The translations under genes were made by a program, and so were the position numbers. DNA of 11,492 nt, taken from the NCBI GenBank assembly GCA_036278755.1, contig DASUKL010000004.1, forward strand, positions 1 through 11,492, given 5' to 3'. This stretch comes from DASUKL01 sp036278755. GTDB lineage: Bacteria > Chloroflexota > Limnocylindria > Limnocylindrales > CSP1-4. How positions within the stretch are numbered: position 1 is the stretch's first letter; each line of letters starts with the position of its first letter. This document shows, piece after piece, positions 6,535 through 11,492 of the stretch. The notes beneath the pieces were generated by a model. It searched no databases. It saw only the letters and a list, made by a program, of their open reading frames with translations, and was not told the origin of the DNA.

Positions 6535-7454
6535 CAGCCCTCGGGCACCCGGCCCGCTTCGGGCGGTGGCTCGTTAGCCTCGCTCCTGGCGATCAGGACT
6601 CGATGGATGCCGTGGTGGTACACGAAGGCGGCGATCACCGCGCCGACTAACGGTCCGATGATCGGCACCCAGAAGTAGTTGTCGACGCCCGGCAGGGCCA
6701 CCTGGCCCCAGCCGGCAAAGAAGGCGAACAAGCGCGGCCCGAAGTCACGAGCCGGGTTGATCGCATATCCGGCGTTCGCCCCGAAGCTCATGCCGATCGC
6801 CGCCACGGCGATGCCGATCATGAAGGGGGCAAGGTTGGCGGCCGGTGGCAGGTTGAGCTTGTCGACGATGGCGAAGACGAAGAGGAGCAGGAAGAACGTG
6901 CCGATGACCTGGTCGATGAAGGGACCCACCACCGAGCCGTTGTAATAGCCCGCCGGGAAGGTCGCGAAGATCGAGTAGGTCGCCGTGCTGTCTGCCGCAC
7001 CACCGAGCGTGCCCCGGACGATGCCGGCCGCCTTCTCGTAGGCCGAGATGGCGTCGCTGTAGTTGATGTAGACGAGCCAGGCGCCGGCGAAGGCGCCCAG
7101 GAACTGGGCGATCCAGTACGGGATGACCTTGTTCCAGGGGAAGTCACCCTTGACCGCGAAGGCCAGGGTCACTGCCGGGTTGATGTGGGCTCCGGTGACG
7201 CCACCGGCAACGTAGACGCCCATGGCCACGGCGAAGGCCCAACCCCAGGTGATCAGCAACCAGTCGCCGCTGGCCTGGAAGATGGTCGTCGACGTGGCGG
7301 CCCGTCCCGAGCTGTCGAGGGCCGCCACGGCCATGGCCACGACGCCGTCGCCGAAGGCGATCAGGACGAACGTTCCCAAGAACTCGGCCAGGGACTCCCC
7401 CCAGATGTTGTCGCCCCAGCCCTTCTTGGAGAACGCTCCGGATTGTACGGTCAC
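6534..7454 (-). CDS. glpF: Glycerol facilitator (aquaglyceroporin, MIP family)
   Basis: 306 residues, an inner-membrane channel for glycerol uptake by facilitated diffusion. Both half-helix NPA motifs are present: HINPAVTLA (Asn92-Pro93-Ala94) and AINPARDFGPR (Asn233-Pro234-Ala235). The Asp237 after NPAR is the hallmark of glycerol-conducting rather than water-only channels. Six hydrophobic segments can be seen, the first around 22-45 (ESLAEFLGTFVLIAFGDG) and the last around 262-279. The C-terminus is a short charged, Pro/Glu-rich tail. The start is GTG at 7454, fixed by a perfect AGGAGG 7 nt upstream. As first gene of the glpF-dhaK-dhaL1-glpK-dhaM1-HPr-glpA-glpB unit it has the best ribosome site and a 249-nt leader region. 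Glycerol facilitator is preferred over aquaporin Z on the Asp237 evidence and the neighbourhood. Confidence 0.96.
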   Translation of the reverse strand: MTVQSGAFSKKGWGDNIWGESLAEFLGTFVLIAFGDGVVAMAVAALDSSGRAATSTTIFQASGDWLLITWGWAFAVAMGVYVAGGVTGAHINPAVTLAFAVKGDFPWNKVIPYWIAQFLGAFAGAWLVYINYSDAISAYEKAAGIVRGTLGGAADSTATYSIFATFPAGYYNGSVVGPFIDQVIGTFFLLLFVFAIVDKLNLPPAANLAPFMIGIAVAAIGMSFGANAGYAINPARDFGPRLFAFFAGWGQVALPGVDNYFWVPIIGPLVGAVIAAFVYHHGIHRVLIARSEANEPPPEAGRVPEG

Positions 7455-7461
7455 ACTCGAT

Positions 7462-7467
7462 CCTCCT
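7462..7467 (-). promoter_or_regulatory. glpF ribosome-binding site
   Basis: On the minus strand this reads AGGAGG, a perfect anti-16S match, 7 nt before the GTG start at 7454. It decides the unusual GTG as the start of glpF. Confidence 0.85.
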
Positions 7468-7609
7468 AACGCCGCTCACCTGAGGGAGGCGTCCGCGCCT
7501 GCCCCGACCCGGTCCTCTCCCGGATCAGCCCCTCGGCCGCGCTGGCACGCCGTCCGCTGGATCTGCTCGTGCTGTGCTCCGGTCCGGTCTCCTGCCCTCC
7601 TTCCCGACC

Positions 7610-7641
7610 CTCGCGGGGGCGCTGCTCGGCGGCCCCCGGAG
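7610..7641 (-). terminator. Candidate hairpin terminator after dhaL2
   Basis: CGGGGGC (7614-7620) pairs with GCCCCCG (7632-7638) across an 11-nt loop, and CTC/GAG (7610-7612 with 7639-7641) extends the stem with one bulged base to about 10 bp. It lies roughly 60 nt after the dhaL2 stop on the minus strand. There is no U tract, so it would be an atypical terminator or one for Rho. Read-through from dhaM2-dhaL2 into glpF remains possible. Confidence 0.35.
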
Positions 7642-7703
7642 AGTGGAATCCCAGCCTAGGTCGGGCTCGGGGCCCGCTCAAGGGCCAGCGCATCAAAGAG
7701 TCA

Positions 7704-8372
7704 TCAAAGTTCCGGACGGCGGGTGCTGGCGACCTCGGCCAGGGCGGCCAGGAGGAGGGCCGTCGAGGCGGCCCCGGGATCGAGGTGGCCGATCGAGCGT
7801 TCGCCCAGGTAGCTGGCCCGACCGCGGCGGGCGATGAGCGGCACGGTCGCCTGGGCCCCCGCAGCGGCGGCCGCGGCGGCCGCGGCCAGGGCGGCCTCCA
7901 GGGAGCGCCCCTTCTCCGCGGCGGCCTGGGCCGCGGCGACGGCCGGCAGGAGGGCGTCGAGCATCGTCTTGTCGCCAGCGGCGGAGCGGCCCAGGGCGAC
8001 GACGCTCTGGGCCGCGGCGGCCAGGGCGGTGGCGGCCCGGGCGGCGGGTCTGGCATGGGGGCCGGGTGGATGATCCGCCAGGCTGGCCCCAGCACGCGCG
8101 AGGGCCCGCCCATAGAGCGCCCCGCTGGCCCCGCCGACCGTGCCCAGGATGGTCCGACCGGCGGCCTCGAGGAGGCGAGCGCCGTCGGCTGCCTCGAGCT
8201 CCCCGGCCTCGAGCCGGGCCACGACGAGGCCGAAGCCGCGATCCAGGTTGATGCCGTGATCGCCATCGCCGATGGCTGCGTCGAGGTCGGTCAGCCAGGT
8301 CCGACGCTCGTGGAGCACCTCCGCCGAGCGGCGCAGCCAGGCAGCGATGAGGCGGCGGCGCCGATCGCTCAT
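7704..8372 (-). CDS. DhaL-family protein (copy 2, paired with DhaM2)
   Basis: 222 residues from the ATG at 8372. LDAAIGDGDHGINLDRG gives Asp31, Asp36 and Asp38, the Mg-ADP ligands. GGASGALYG, GDKTMLDAL and GRASYLGERSIGHLDPGA are all present, so nucleotide binding looks intact. The last motif has Leu where DhaL1 and DhaL3 have Gln (GHLDPG against GHQDPG). A run of nine alanines precedes the GAQATVPLIARRG segment. The reading frame stays open far upstream, but the chosen Met starts right before the first DhaL helix and lies 22 nt after the dhaM2 stop; the ribosome site (GGGACGGG) is weak. With DhaM2 it makes a phosphotransfer pair lacking its own DhaK. It may share the single DhaK, serve an unknown K-type partner elsewhere, or be regulatory. 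The family is secure, the role is not. Confidence 0.9.
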   Translation of the reverse strand: MSDRRRRLIAAWLRRSAEVLHERRTWLTDLDAAIGDGDHGINLDRGFGLVVARLEAGELEAADGARLLEAAGRTILGTVGGASGALYGRALARAGASLADHPPGPHARPAARAATALAAAAQSVVALGRSAAGDKTMLDALLPAVAAAQAAAEKGRSLEAALAAAAAAAAAGAQATVPLIARRGRASYLGERSIGHLDPGAASTALLLAALAEVASTRRPEL

Positions 8373-8394
8373 CCCGTCCCGGCAGGTCGGCCCG

Positions 8395-8808
8395 TCACAG
8401 GAGGTCGGCCGGCAGCTTGGGCTCGCGGCAGGCCTCCTCGGCCCGAGCCCGCACAAGGGCCAGCGGCGCCCCGCTCGCGGCCTCGACCGCGGCCAGGATG
8501 GCCCCTTCGACGAGGGGCGCCTCGGTGAGAGCGACGCGCGCCCGATCCTCCGGCGCCAGCGCCTCGAGGGCGATCTCGAGGGCCATGGCCGCGCTGCCCA
8601 GGTCGAGCAGGCAGAGCACGCCGTCGCCACCGTCTGCGGCCAGCACGGCCCGCAGCGAGGCTTCGACGGCCGGCGCGCTGGTGCCGAGCGACCCACCCTC
8701 GGCCCCGCCGGCGGTGGAGACGACGATGCCTGGGGCGGCCTGGACGACCATGGCTGCCAGGCCGTCGAGGAGTCGCTGGCTATGGGCCACGAGCACGAGG
8801 CCGACCAT
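8395..8808 (-). CDS. DhaM-family EIIA(Man)-type phosphotransfer protein (copy 2)
   Basis: 137 residues from ATG 8808. LVLVAHSQRLLDG places the phosphorylated histidine at His9, the same position as in E. coli DhaM. GGAEGGSLGTSAPAVEASL and LLDLGSAAMALE match the conserved glycine-rich and DLGSA segments of the family. I chose 8808 rather than the upstream in-frame start at 8883 because it begins directly at the first beta strand, has GGGAGG 7 nt upstream, and avoids overlap with the divergent dhaL3 promoter and start. It is the first gene of dhaM2-dhaL2. The most likely role is accepting phosphate from HPr and recharging DhaL2 (possibly also DhaL1 or DhaL3). Like DhaM1 it is EIIA only. Confidence 0.88.
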   Translation of the reverse strand: MVGLVLVAHSQRLLDGLAAMVVQAAPGIVVSTAGGAEGGSLGTSAPAVEASLRAVLAADGGDGVLCLLDLGSAAMALEIALEALAPEDRARVALTEAPLVEGAILAAVEAASGAPLALVRARAEEACREPKLPADLL

Positions 8809-8875
8809 GGCTGCCCTCCCGGGTGCAGGGAACGCATCCGCGGCCCCCTCGGCGGCCGGTAGACTGCGCCCTGGC
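8809..8875. promoter_or_regulatory. Divergent dhaM2 / dhaL3 promoter region
   Basis: These 67 bp separate divergent starts. On the plus strand TAGACT at 8860-8865 resembles a -10 box (TAnnnT). It lies 10 nt before the dhaL3 ATG, which would put transcription start only a few bases before the ATG and give a near-leaderless mRNA; this agrees with the absence of a ribosome site there. No clear -35 is visible. An imperfect dyad, GGGTGC-N7-GCATCC (8821-8839, one mismatch), sits between the two genes and could be a shared operator. No minus-strand -10 was identified with confidence. Confidence 0.45.
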
Positions 8876-9526
8876 ATGAGCATAGGAGCCCCGAGCGTCG
8901 CCGGCGAGGCGATCGAGGCCGCCGACCTGCGGGCCTACCTCGAGCGCGCCACCCGAGCGATCGAACGCCACGCCCGCTACCTGAACCGGCTCGACGCCGC
9001 CCTCGGCGACGGCGACCACGGGGAGAACATGGTGGCTGGCTGCCACGAGGTCCTGGCCGCCCTGGCCGGCGAGCCGTCGGACGACCTGGGTGCCCTGGCC
9101 CGGCTCGTGGGTCACACCCTCGTGGCCAGCGTGGGCGGGGCCAGCGGGCCGCTCTACGGCACAGCCTGGATCGAGGCCGGCATCGCCCTGGACGGCATCC
9201 GGCGGATCGACCTGGAAGGCCTCCTCATCGCCTTCGAGGCGGGCTCGGCCGGGCTCCGCCGGCGCGGCCGCTGTGCCCTGGGCGACAAGACGATCTACGA
9301 CGCCTTGGCCCCGGCCGTGGTGGCCATGCGCGAGGCGGCCGCGGCCGGGACGGACATCGGTCCAGCGATCGCCGGGGCGGCGCGAGCGTCGGGGGTCGGG
9401 ATGCGCGCCACCGTGCCTCTCGTCGCGCGGCGCGGACTGGCGCTCCGCCTGGGCGACCGATCGCGCGGCCATCAGGATCCGGGCGCGACCTCCTGCTTCC
9501 TCCTCATCCGGGCCATGCTCCCGTGA
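8876..9526 (+). CDS. DhaL-family protein (copy 3), linked to a two-component system
   Basis: 216 residues from ATG 8876. LDAALGDGDHGENMVAG keeps Asp40, Asp45 and Asp47, the Mg-ADP ligands, but has Glu where the other two copies have Ile, and lacks the DRG that follows. GGASGPLYG, GDKTIYDAL and GHQDPGATS are conserved; GRASYLGERS of copies 1 and 2 is replaced by GLALRLGDRS. It can therefore probably bind ADP/ATP but is the most divergent copy. It is on the opposite strand to the metabolic genes and its stop overlaps the kinase start by 4 nt (GTGA), so the two are probably made in step. In E. coli, DhaL in its ADP form is the coactivator of the regulator DhaR. The context suggests a comparable signalling role here, though a catalytic role cannot be excluded. 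The reading frame is open far upstream, but that part is antisense to dhaM2. Confidence 0.9.
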   Translation: MSIGAPSVAGEAIEAADLRAYLERATRAIERHARYLNRLDAALGDGDHGENMVAGCHEVLAALAGEPSDDLGALARLVGHTLVASVGGASGPLYGTAWIEAGIALDGIRRIDLEGLLIAFEAGSAGLRRRGRCALGDKTIYDALAPAVVAMREAAAAGTDIGPAIAGAARASGVGMRATVPLVARRGLALRLGDRSRGHQDPGATSCFLLIRAMLP

Positions 9527-11325
9527 GCCTCACCCGGGACCGCGATGGAGACCGGATCCGAGCCGCTGGGGGAGCCGACCCCGAAGCCGAGGTCCGAGCG
9601 GGCGCGGCAGCCCAAGCCCGAGCCCCAGCCGACCAGCCTCGCCCGGCGGCCATCGCTGCCCCCCGGCCCGGCCCGGCCGGCGCCGACCGGGCCGACCTGG
9701 CCCGCCGGGTGGCGGCCCTGGAGGCCGAACGGTGGCACATCCTACGCGACGCCCAGCAGGAGGCGGACACGATGTTCGCCCAGTACCAGCTGAGCCAGCT
9801 GCTGGCCACCGGCGACTCGCTACGCGACATGGCCGAGGCGGTCCTCGAGGAACTGGCCCGCGGCACTGGGGCGGCTGCGGCGGCCCTGTGGCTGACGGCT
9901 CCGGGCACCCGGACGATGCGCCGGGTGGCCGTAGAGGTGGGGGCCGGTGCGCCGGGGGCTGGCGCATCGGGCGTGGGCGACGGCGGGGACGGTCCGGTGT
10001 CGGCGTCGGTGCCGGGACAGCTGGCCGACGCGGCGGCCGCCGAGGCTTGGTGCGCCGGCCACGGCTGGTACGGCGTGGCCCTCGAGGAACAGCGTGACCT
10101 GGGTGAAGGCGGATTGGTGCCCCTGGCGGTGGGCTTCGTGGGCCTGGCGGCGCCGGCCGGGCGGTCCCTGGCGGCCGACCATGCCCGCTTCCTGGCCCTC
10201 GTCCGCCACGAGCTGGCCATCGCCTTCCGTGCCGCCCAGCTGCGTGAGGCGCTGGTCCACGAACGGGCCACCATGGGCGCCATCCTGGACGGCGCCCGGG
10301 ACGCCATCGTGGCCGTCGACGACCAGCGTCGCGTGGTCCGCCTCAACGCCGCCACCGTCCGCCTCACCGGGCAGGACGGCGAGGCGGCCATCGGTCGGAC
10401 CTGCCAGGAGTTGCTGGGCTGTGCGGTGCCGGCCGGGCAGGCCGCCGGGACGCTCCTGTGCGGGGCCCGCTGCCCCTTCGCCGAGGTCCTCGAGGGTGGC
10501 GACCCGGTCGCCGAACGGGAGGTCGAGGTGCTGGGGGCCGATCGCACCCCGATCCCCGTCGCCGGTTCCTATGCCCGCATGTCGGGCGGGCCGGGCGGGG
10601 CCGTCTCCGTCCTGCGCGACCTGCGCCCCACCCGCCAGCTCGACCAGCTCAAGGCCTCCTTCGTGGCCGCCGTGAGCCACGAGCTGCGCACGCCCCTGGC
10701 CCTCATCCGCGGCTACGCTCAGAGCCTCGAACAGCTGGAGCTCAGCGAGACGACCCGGCGGACCTACGTCCAGCGCATCGAGCGGACGACCGAGCGGCTG
10801 GGGGGCCTGGTCGACCAGATCATGGAGATCGCCCGCATCGACAGCGACTCGCTGAGCCTGGACCTGCATCCGGTGGCCCTGGCCGCGCTCATCCGGCGCC
10901 TGGCCCGCGAGCTCGGGGCGGCTCCCGGACGGCCGACCATCCGGGCCAGCCTGGAAGCGGATCTGCCGGCGGTCACGGCCGACGAAGGGCGGGCCGCCCA
11001 GGTCCTCATCAACCTCATCGACAACGCCGTCAAGTACGGCCCGCCCGACGCGCCGGTGCGGGTCGTGGCCGAGCGGCCAGGGGGCGGCGACGAGGTCGTC
11101 GTGCGGGTCATCGACGCCGGCCCGGGCATCGACGACGAGGAGCGCGAGCACGTCTTCGAGCGCTTCTACCGGGGCCGCCGGGTGCGCGAGTCGTCGCGGC
11201 CGGGCAGCGGTCTGGGGCTCTACCTCTGCCGCCGGCTCATCGAGGCCCAGGGAGGTCGGATCTGGCTCGACGACGTCCCGCGCGGGACCTCGATCGCCTT
11301 CAGCCTGCCCGTCGCCGAAGCATGA
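9523..11325 (+). CDS. Soluble sensor histidine kinase (coiled coil-GAF-PAS-HisKA-HATPase)
   Basis: 600 residues with no membrane segment or signal peptide, so a cytoplasmic sensor. Residues 1-55 are Ala/Pro/Arg-rich and probably disordered. About 56-95 is helical (LARRVAALEAERWHILRDAQ). A GAF-like domain spans roughly 95-240, interrupted by a Gly/Ala-rich loop near 140-157. A PAS domain follows at ~248-366 with four cysteines: Cys294, Cys300, Cys313 and Cys317. HisKA has SHELRTPL with the phosphorylated His386. The ATPase domain shows the N box (NLIDNAVKYG, from Asn497), DAGPGID (from Asp531) and GSGLGLYL (561-568). All catalytic motifs are intact. The start is GTG 9523, overlapping the dhaL3 stop by 4 nt; a later start is possible because the N-terminus is low-complexity. 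Its response regulator follows immediately. The ligand is not shown by sequence; DHA kinase status sensed through DhaL3 is my inference. Confidence 0.93.
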   Translation: MSLTRDRDGDRIRAAGGADPEAEVRAGAAAQARAPADQPRPAAIAAPRPGPAGADRADLARRVAALEAERWHILRDAQQEADTMFAQYQLSQLLATGDSLRDMAEAVLEELARGTGAAAAALWLTAPGTRTMRRVAVEVGAGAPGAGASGVGDGGDGPVSASVPGQLADAAAAEAWCAGHGWYGVALEEQRDLGEGGLVPLAVGFVGLAAPAGRSLAADHARFLALVRHELAIAFRAAQLREALVHERATMGAILDGARDAIVAVDDQRRVVRLNAATVRLTGQDGEAAIGRTCQELLGCAVPAGQAAGTLLCGARCPFAEVLEGGDPVAEREVEVLGADRTPIPVAGSYARMSGGPGGAVSVLRDLRPTRQLDQLKASFVAAVSHELRTPLALIRGYAQSLEQLELSETTRRTYVQRIERTTERLGGLVDQIMEIARIDSDSLSLDLHPVALAALIRRLARELGAAPGRPTIRASLEADLPAVTADEGRAAQVLINLIDNAVKYGPPDAPVRVVAERPGGGDEVVVRVIDAGPGIDDEEREHVFERFYRGRRVRESSRPGSGLGLYLCRRLIEAQGGRIWLDDVPRGTSIAFSLPVAEA

Positions 11326-11347
11326 CCGTGGCCGAAGCATGACCGGG
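11314..11347 (+). repeat. 17-bp tandem duplication at the kinase/regulator junction
   Basis: GCCGAAGCATGACCGTG at 11314-11330 is followed directly by GCCGAAGCATGACCGGG at 11331-11347, 16 of 17 identical. Each copy carries an ATGA stop/start overlap. In the first it ends the kinase; in the second it starts the response regulator. Confidence 0.9.
11322..11342 (+). other. Six-codon relay ORF (MTVAEA) between kinase and regulator
   Basis: An ATG at 11322 overlaps the kinase TGA (ATGA) and opens six codons ending in a TGA at 11340-11342, which itself overlaps the ATG of the response regulator at 11339. It is a direct product of the 17-bp duplication. Ribosomes finishing the kinase could restart here and again at the regulator. 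It is too short to be judged as a real peptide gene. Confidence 0.35.
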
Positions 11348-11492
11348 ACGCCGAGCGAGGCGGCCCGCATCCTCGTCGTCGAGGACGAGCCCGAGTTCGC
11401 CGAGCTGCTGGTCCTGTGGCTCGAGCGGGAGGGCTGGGCGACGGTCGTGGCCGGCGATGGCGACGAAGCTCTGCGCCTGGCTGCGGCCCAGA
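11339..11492 (+). CDS. Response regulator, N-terminal receiver part (runs off right edge)
   Basis: The first 51 residues are visible. ARILVVEDEPEFAELLVLWL (9-28) is the first beta strand and helix of a CheY-like receiver, with the acidic Mg-binding pair at Glu15-Asp16. WATVVAGDGDEALRLAA follows as beta 2/alpha 2. The phosphorylated aspartate would come shortly after the window edge, so it and the output domain cannot be seen. It is the obvious cognate partner of the kinase directly upstream. Start ATG 11339 is chosen because it immediately precedes the receiver strand and overlaps the TGA of the six-codon relay ORF; no in-frame start exists just upstream. If the output domain binds DNA, the 8809-8875 and 7455-7703 regions are natural targets (inference). 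Confidence 0.9.
   Translation, partial: MTGTPSEAARILVVEDEPEFAELLVLWLEREGWATVVAGDGDEALRLAAAQ

Larger units (their letters stand above)
7455..7703 (-). promoter_or_regulatory. glpF upstream region (probable operon control region)
   Basis: This 249-nt gap between the dhaL2 stop and the glpF start is the largest non-coding stretch in the window and the natural place for the promoter of the eight-gene unit. I see no convincing -35/-10 pair on the minus strand. Two dyads are visible: AGGCG-TCCG-CGCCT at 7487-7500, 33 nt upstream of the glpF start, and a longer hairpin at 7610-7641 described separately. The 7487-7500 dyad could be an operator or a 5'-UTR hairpin. No known riboswitch fold was recognised. 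Confidence 0.45.

Noticed and set aside
5472..6650. Plus-strand ORF of 392 codons across dhaK and the end of glpF
   Set aside because: It is the complement of conserved DhaK coding sequence and spans an intergenic gap; a shadow ORF.
7466..8266. Minus-strand ORF of 266 codons covering the dhaL2-glpF gap
   Set aside because: Pro/Arg-rich frame overlapping dhaL2 out of phase; no domain recognised.
8373..8837. Upstream extension of dhaL2 to 8837 in the same frame
   Set aside because: It overlaps DhaM2 almost entirely in another frame and lacks DhaL features; the Met at 8372 fits the family start.
8417..8875. Upstream open extension of dhaL3 (frame open from 8417)
   Set aside because: This part is antisense to DhaM2, is Ala/Ser/Arg-rich and unlike DhaL; the ATG at 8876 begins close to the first DhaL helix and follows a promoter-like TAGACT.
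8809..8883. Longer N-terminus of DhaM2 starting at 8883
   Set aside because: It would add 25 residues before the first beta strand and overlap the divergent promoter and dhaL3 start; 8808 has a GGGAGG ribosome site and gives His9.
9820..11370. Minus-strand ORF of 516 codons opposite the histidine kinase
   Set aside because: The plus-strand frame shows every kinase motif; the antisense frame has no recognisable domain.

Overview
The window is about 70% G+C or higher and densely packed with genes. It carries a bacterial glycerol and dihydroxyacetone (DHA) utilisation locus. The composition, the GTG starts, the probable near-leaderless start at 8876 and the soluble GAF-PAS histidine kinase fit a high-GC soil-type bacterium, such as a member of Chloroflexota or Actinomycetota. 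No marker gene settles the taxonomy, so this is a weak inference.

Minus strand, read from right to left. A small cluster dhaM2-dhaL2 (8808 to 7704) is followed by a 249-nt gap. A tightly packed eight-gene unit then begins: glpF (aquaglyceroporin), dhaK, dhaL1, glpK, dhaM1, an HPr-like phosphocarrier gene, glpA and glpB. glpB runs off the left edge. Most junctions are 3-33 nt or overlapping; the larger gaps are glpF/dhaK (90 nt) and glpK/dhaM1 (148 nt), and both hold G+C-rich inverted repeats.

Plus strand, from 8876. dhaL3 (a third DhaL paralogue), a soluble GAF-PAS-HisKA-HATPase sensor kinase and the start of a response regulator form a translationally coupled set. It diverges from dhaM2 across a 67-bp shared promoter region.

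How the genes work together. GlpF lets glycerol in, GlpK makes glycerol-3-phosphate, and GlpA/GlpB (normally with GlpC) oxidises it to DHA phosphate and passes the electrons to the membrane. In parallel DhaK/DhaL/DhaM phosphorylates DHA using phosphate relayed from HPr. Enzyme I, GlpC and a glycerol dehydrogenase are not in the window. The most unusual part is the right half. A DhaL paralogue with intact Asp ligands sits directly upstream of, and overlapping, a histidine kinase whose GAF-PAS input resembles the GAF/PAS input of the regulator DhaR, which in E. coli is controlled by direct contact with DhaL and DhaK. I propose that DhaL3-kinase-regulator is a two-component counterpart of DhaR control. 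Second-order oddities are a 17-bp tandem duplication that creates a six-codon relay ORF between kinase and regulator, a 36-nt repeat encoding a tail on the HPr, and four cysteines in the PAS domain.
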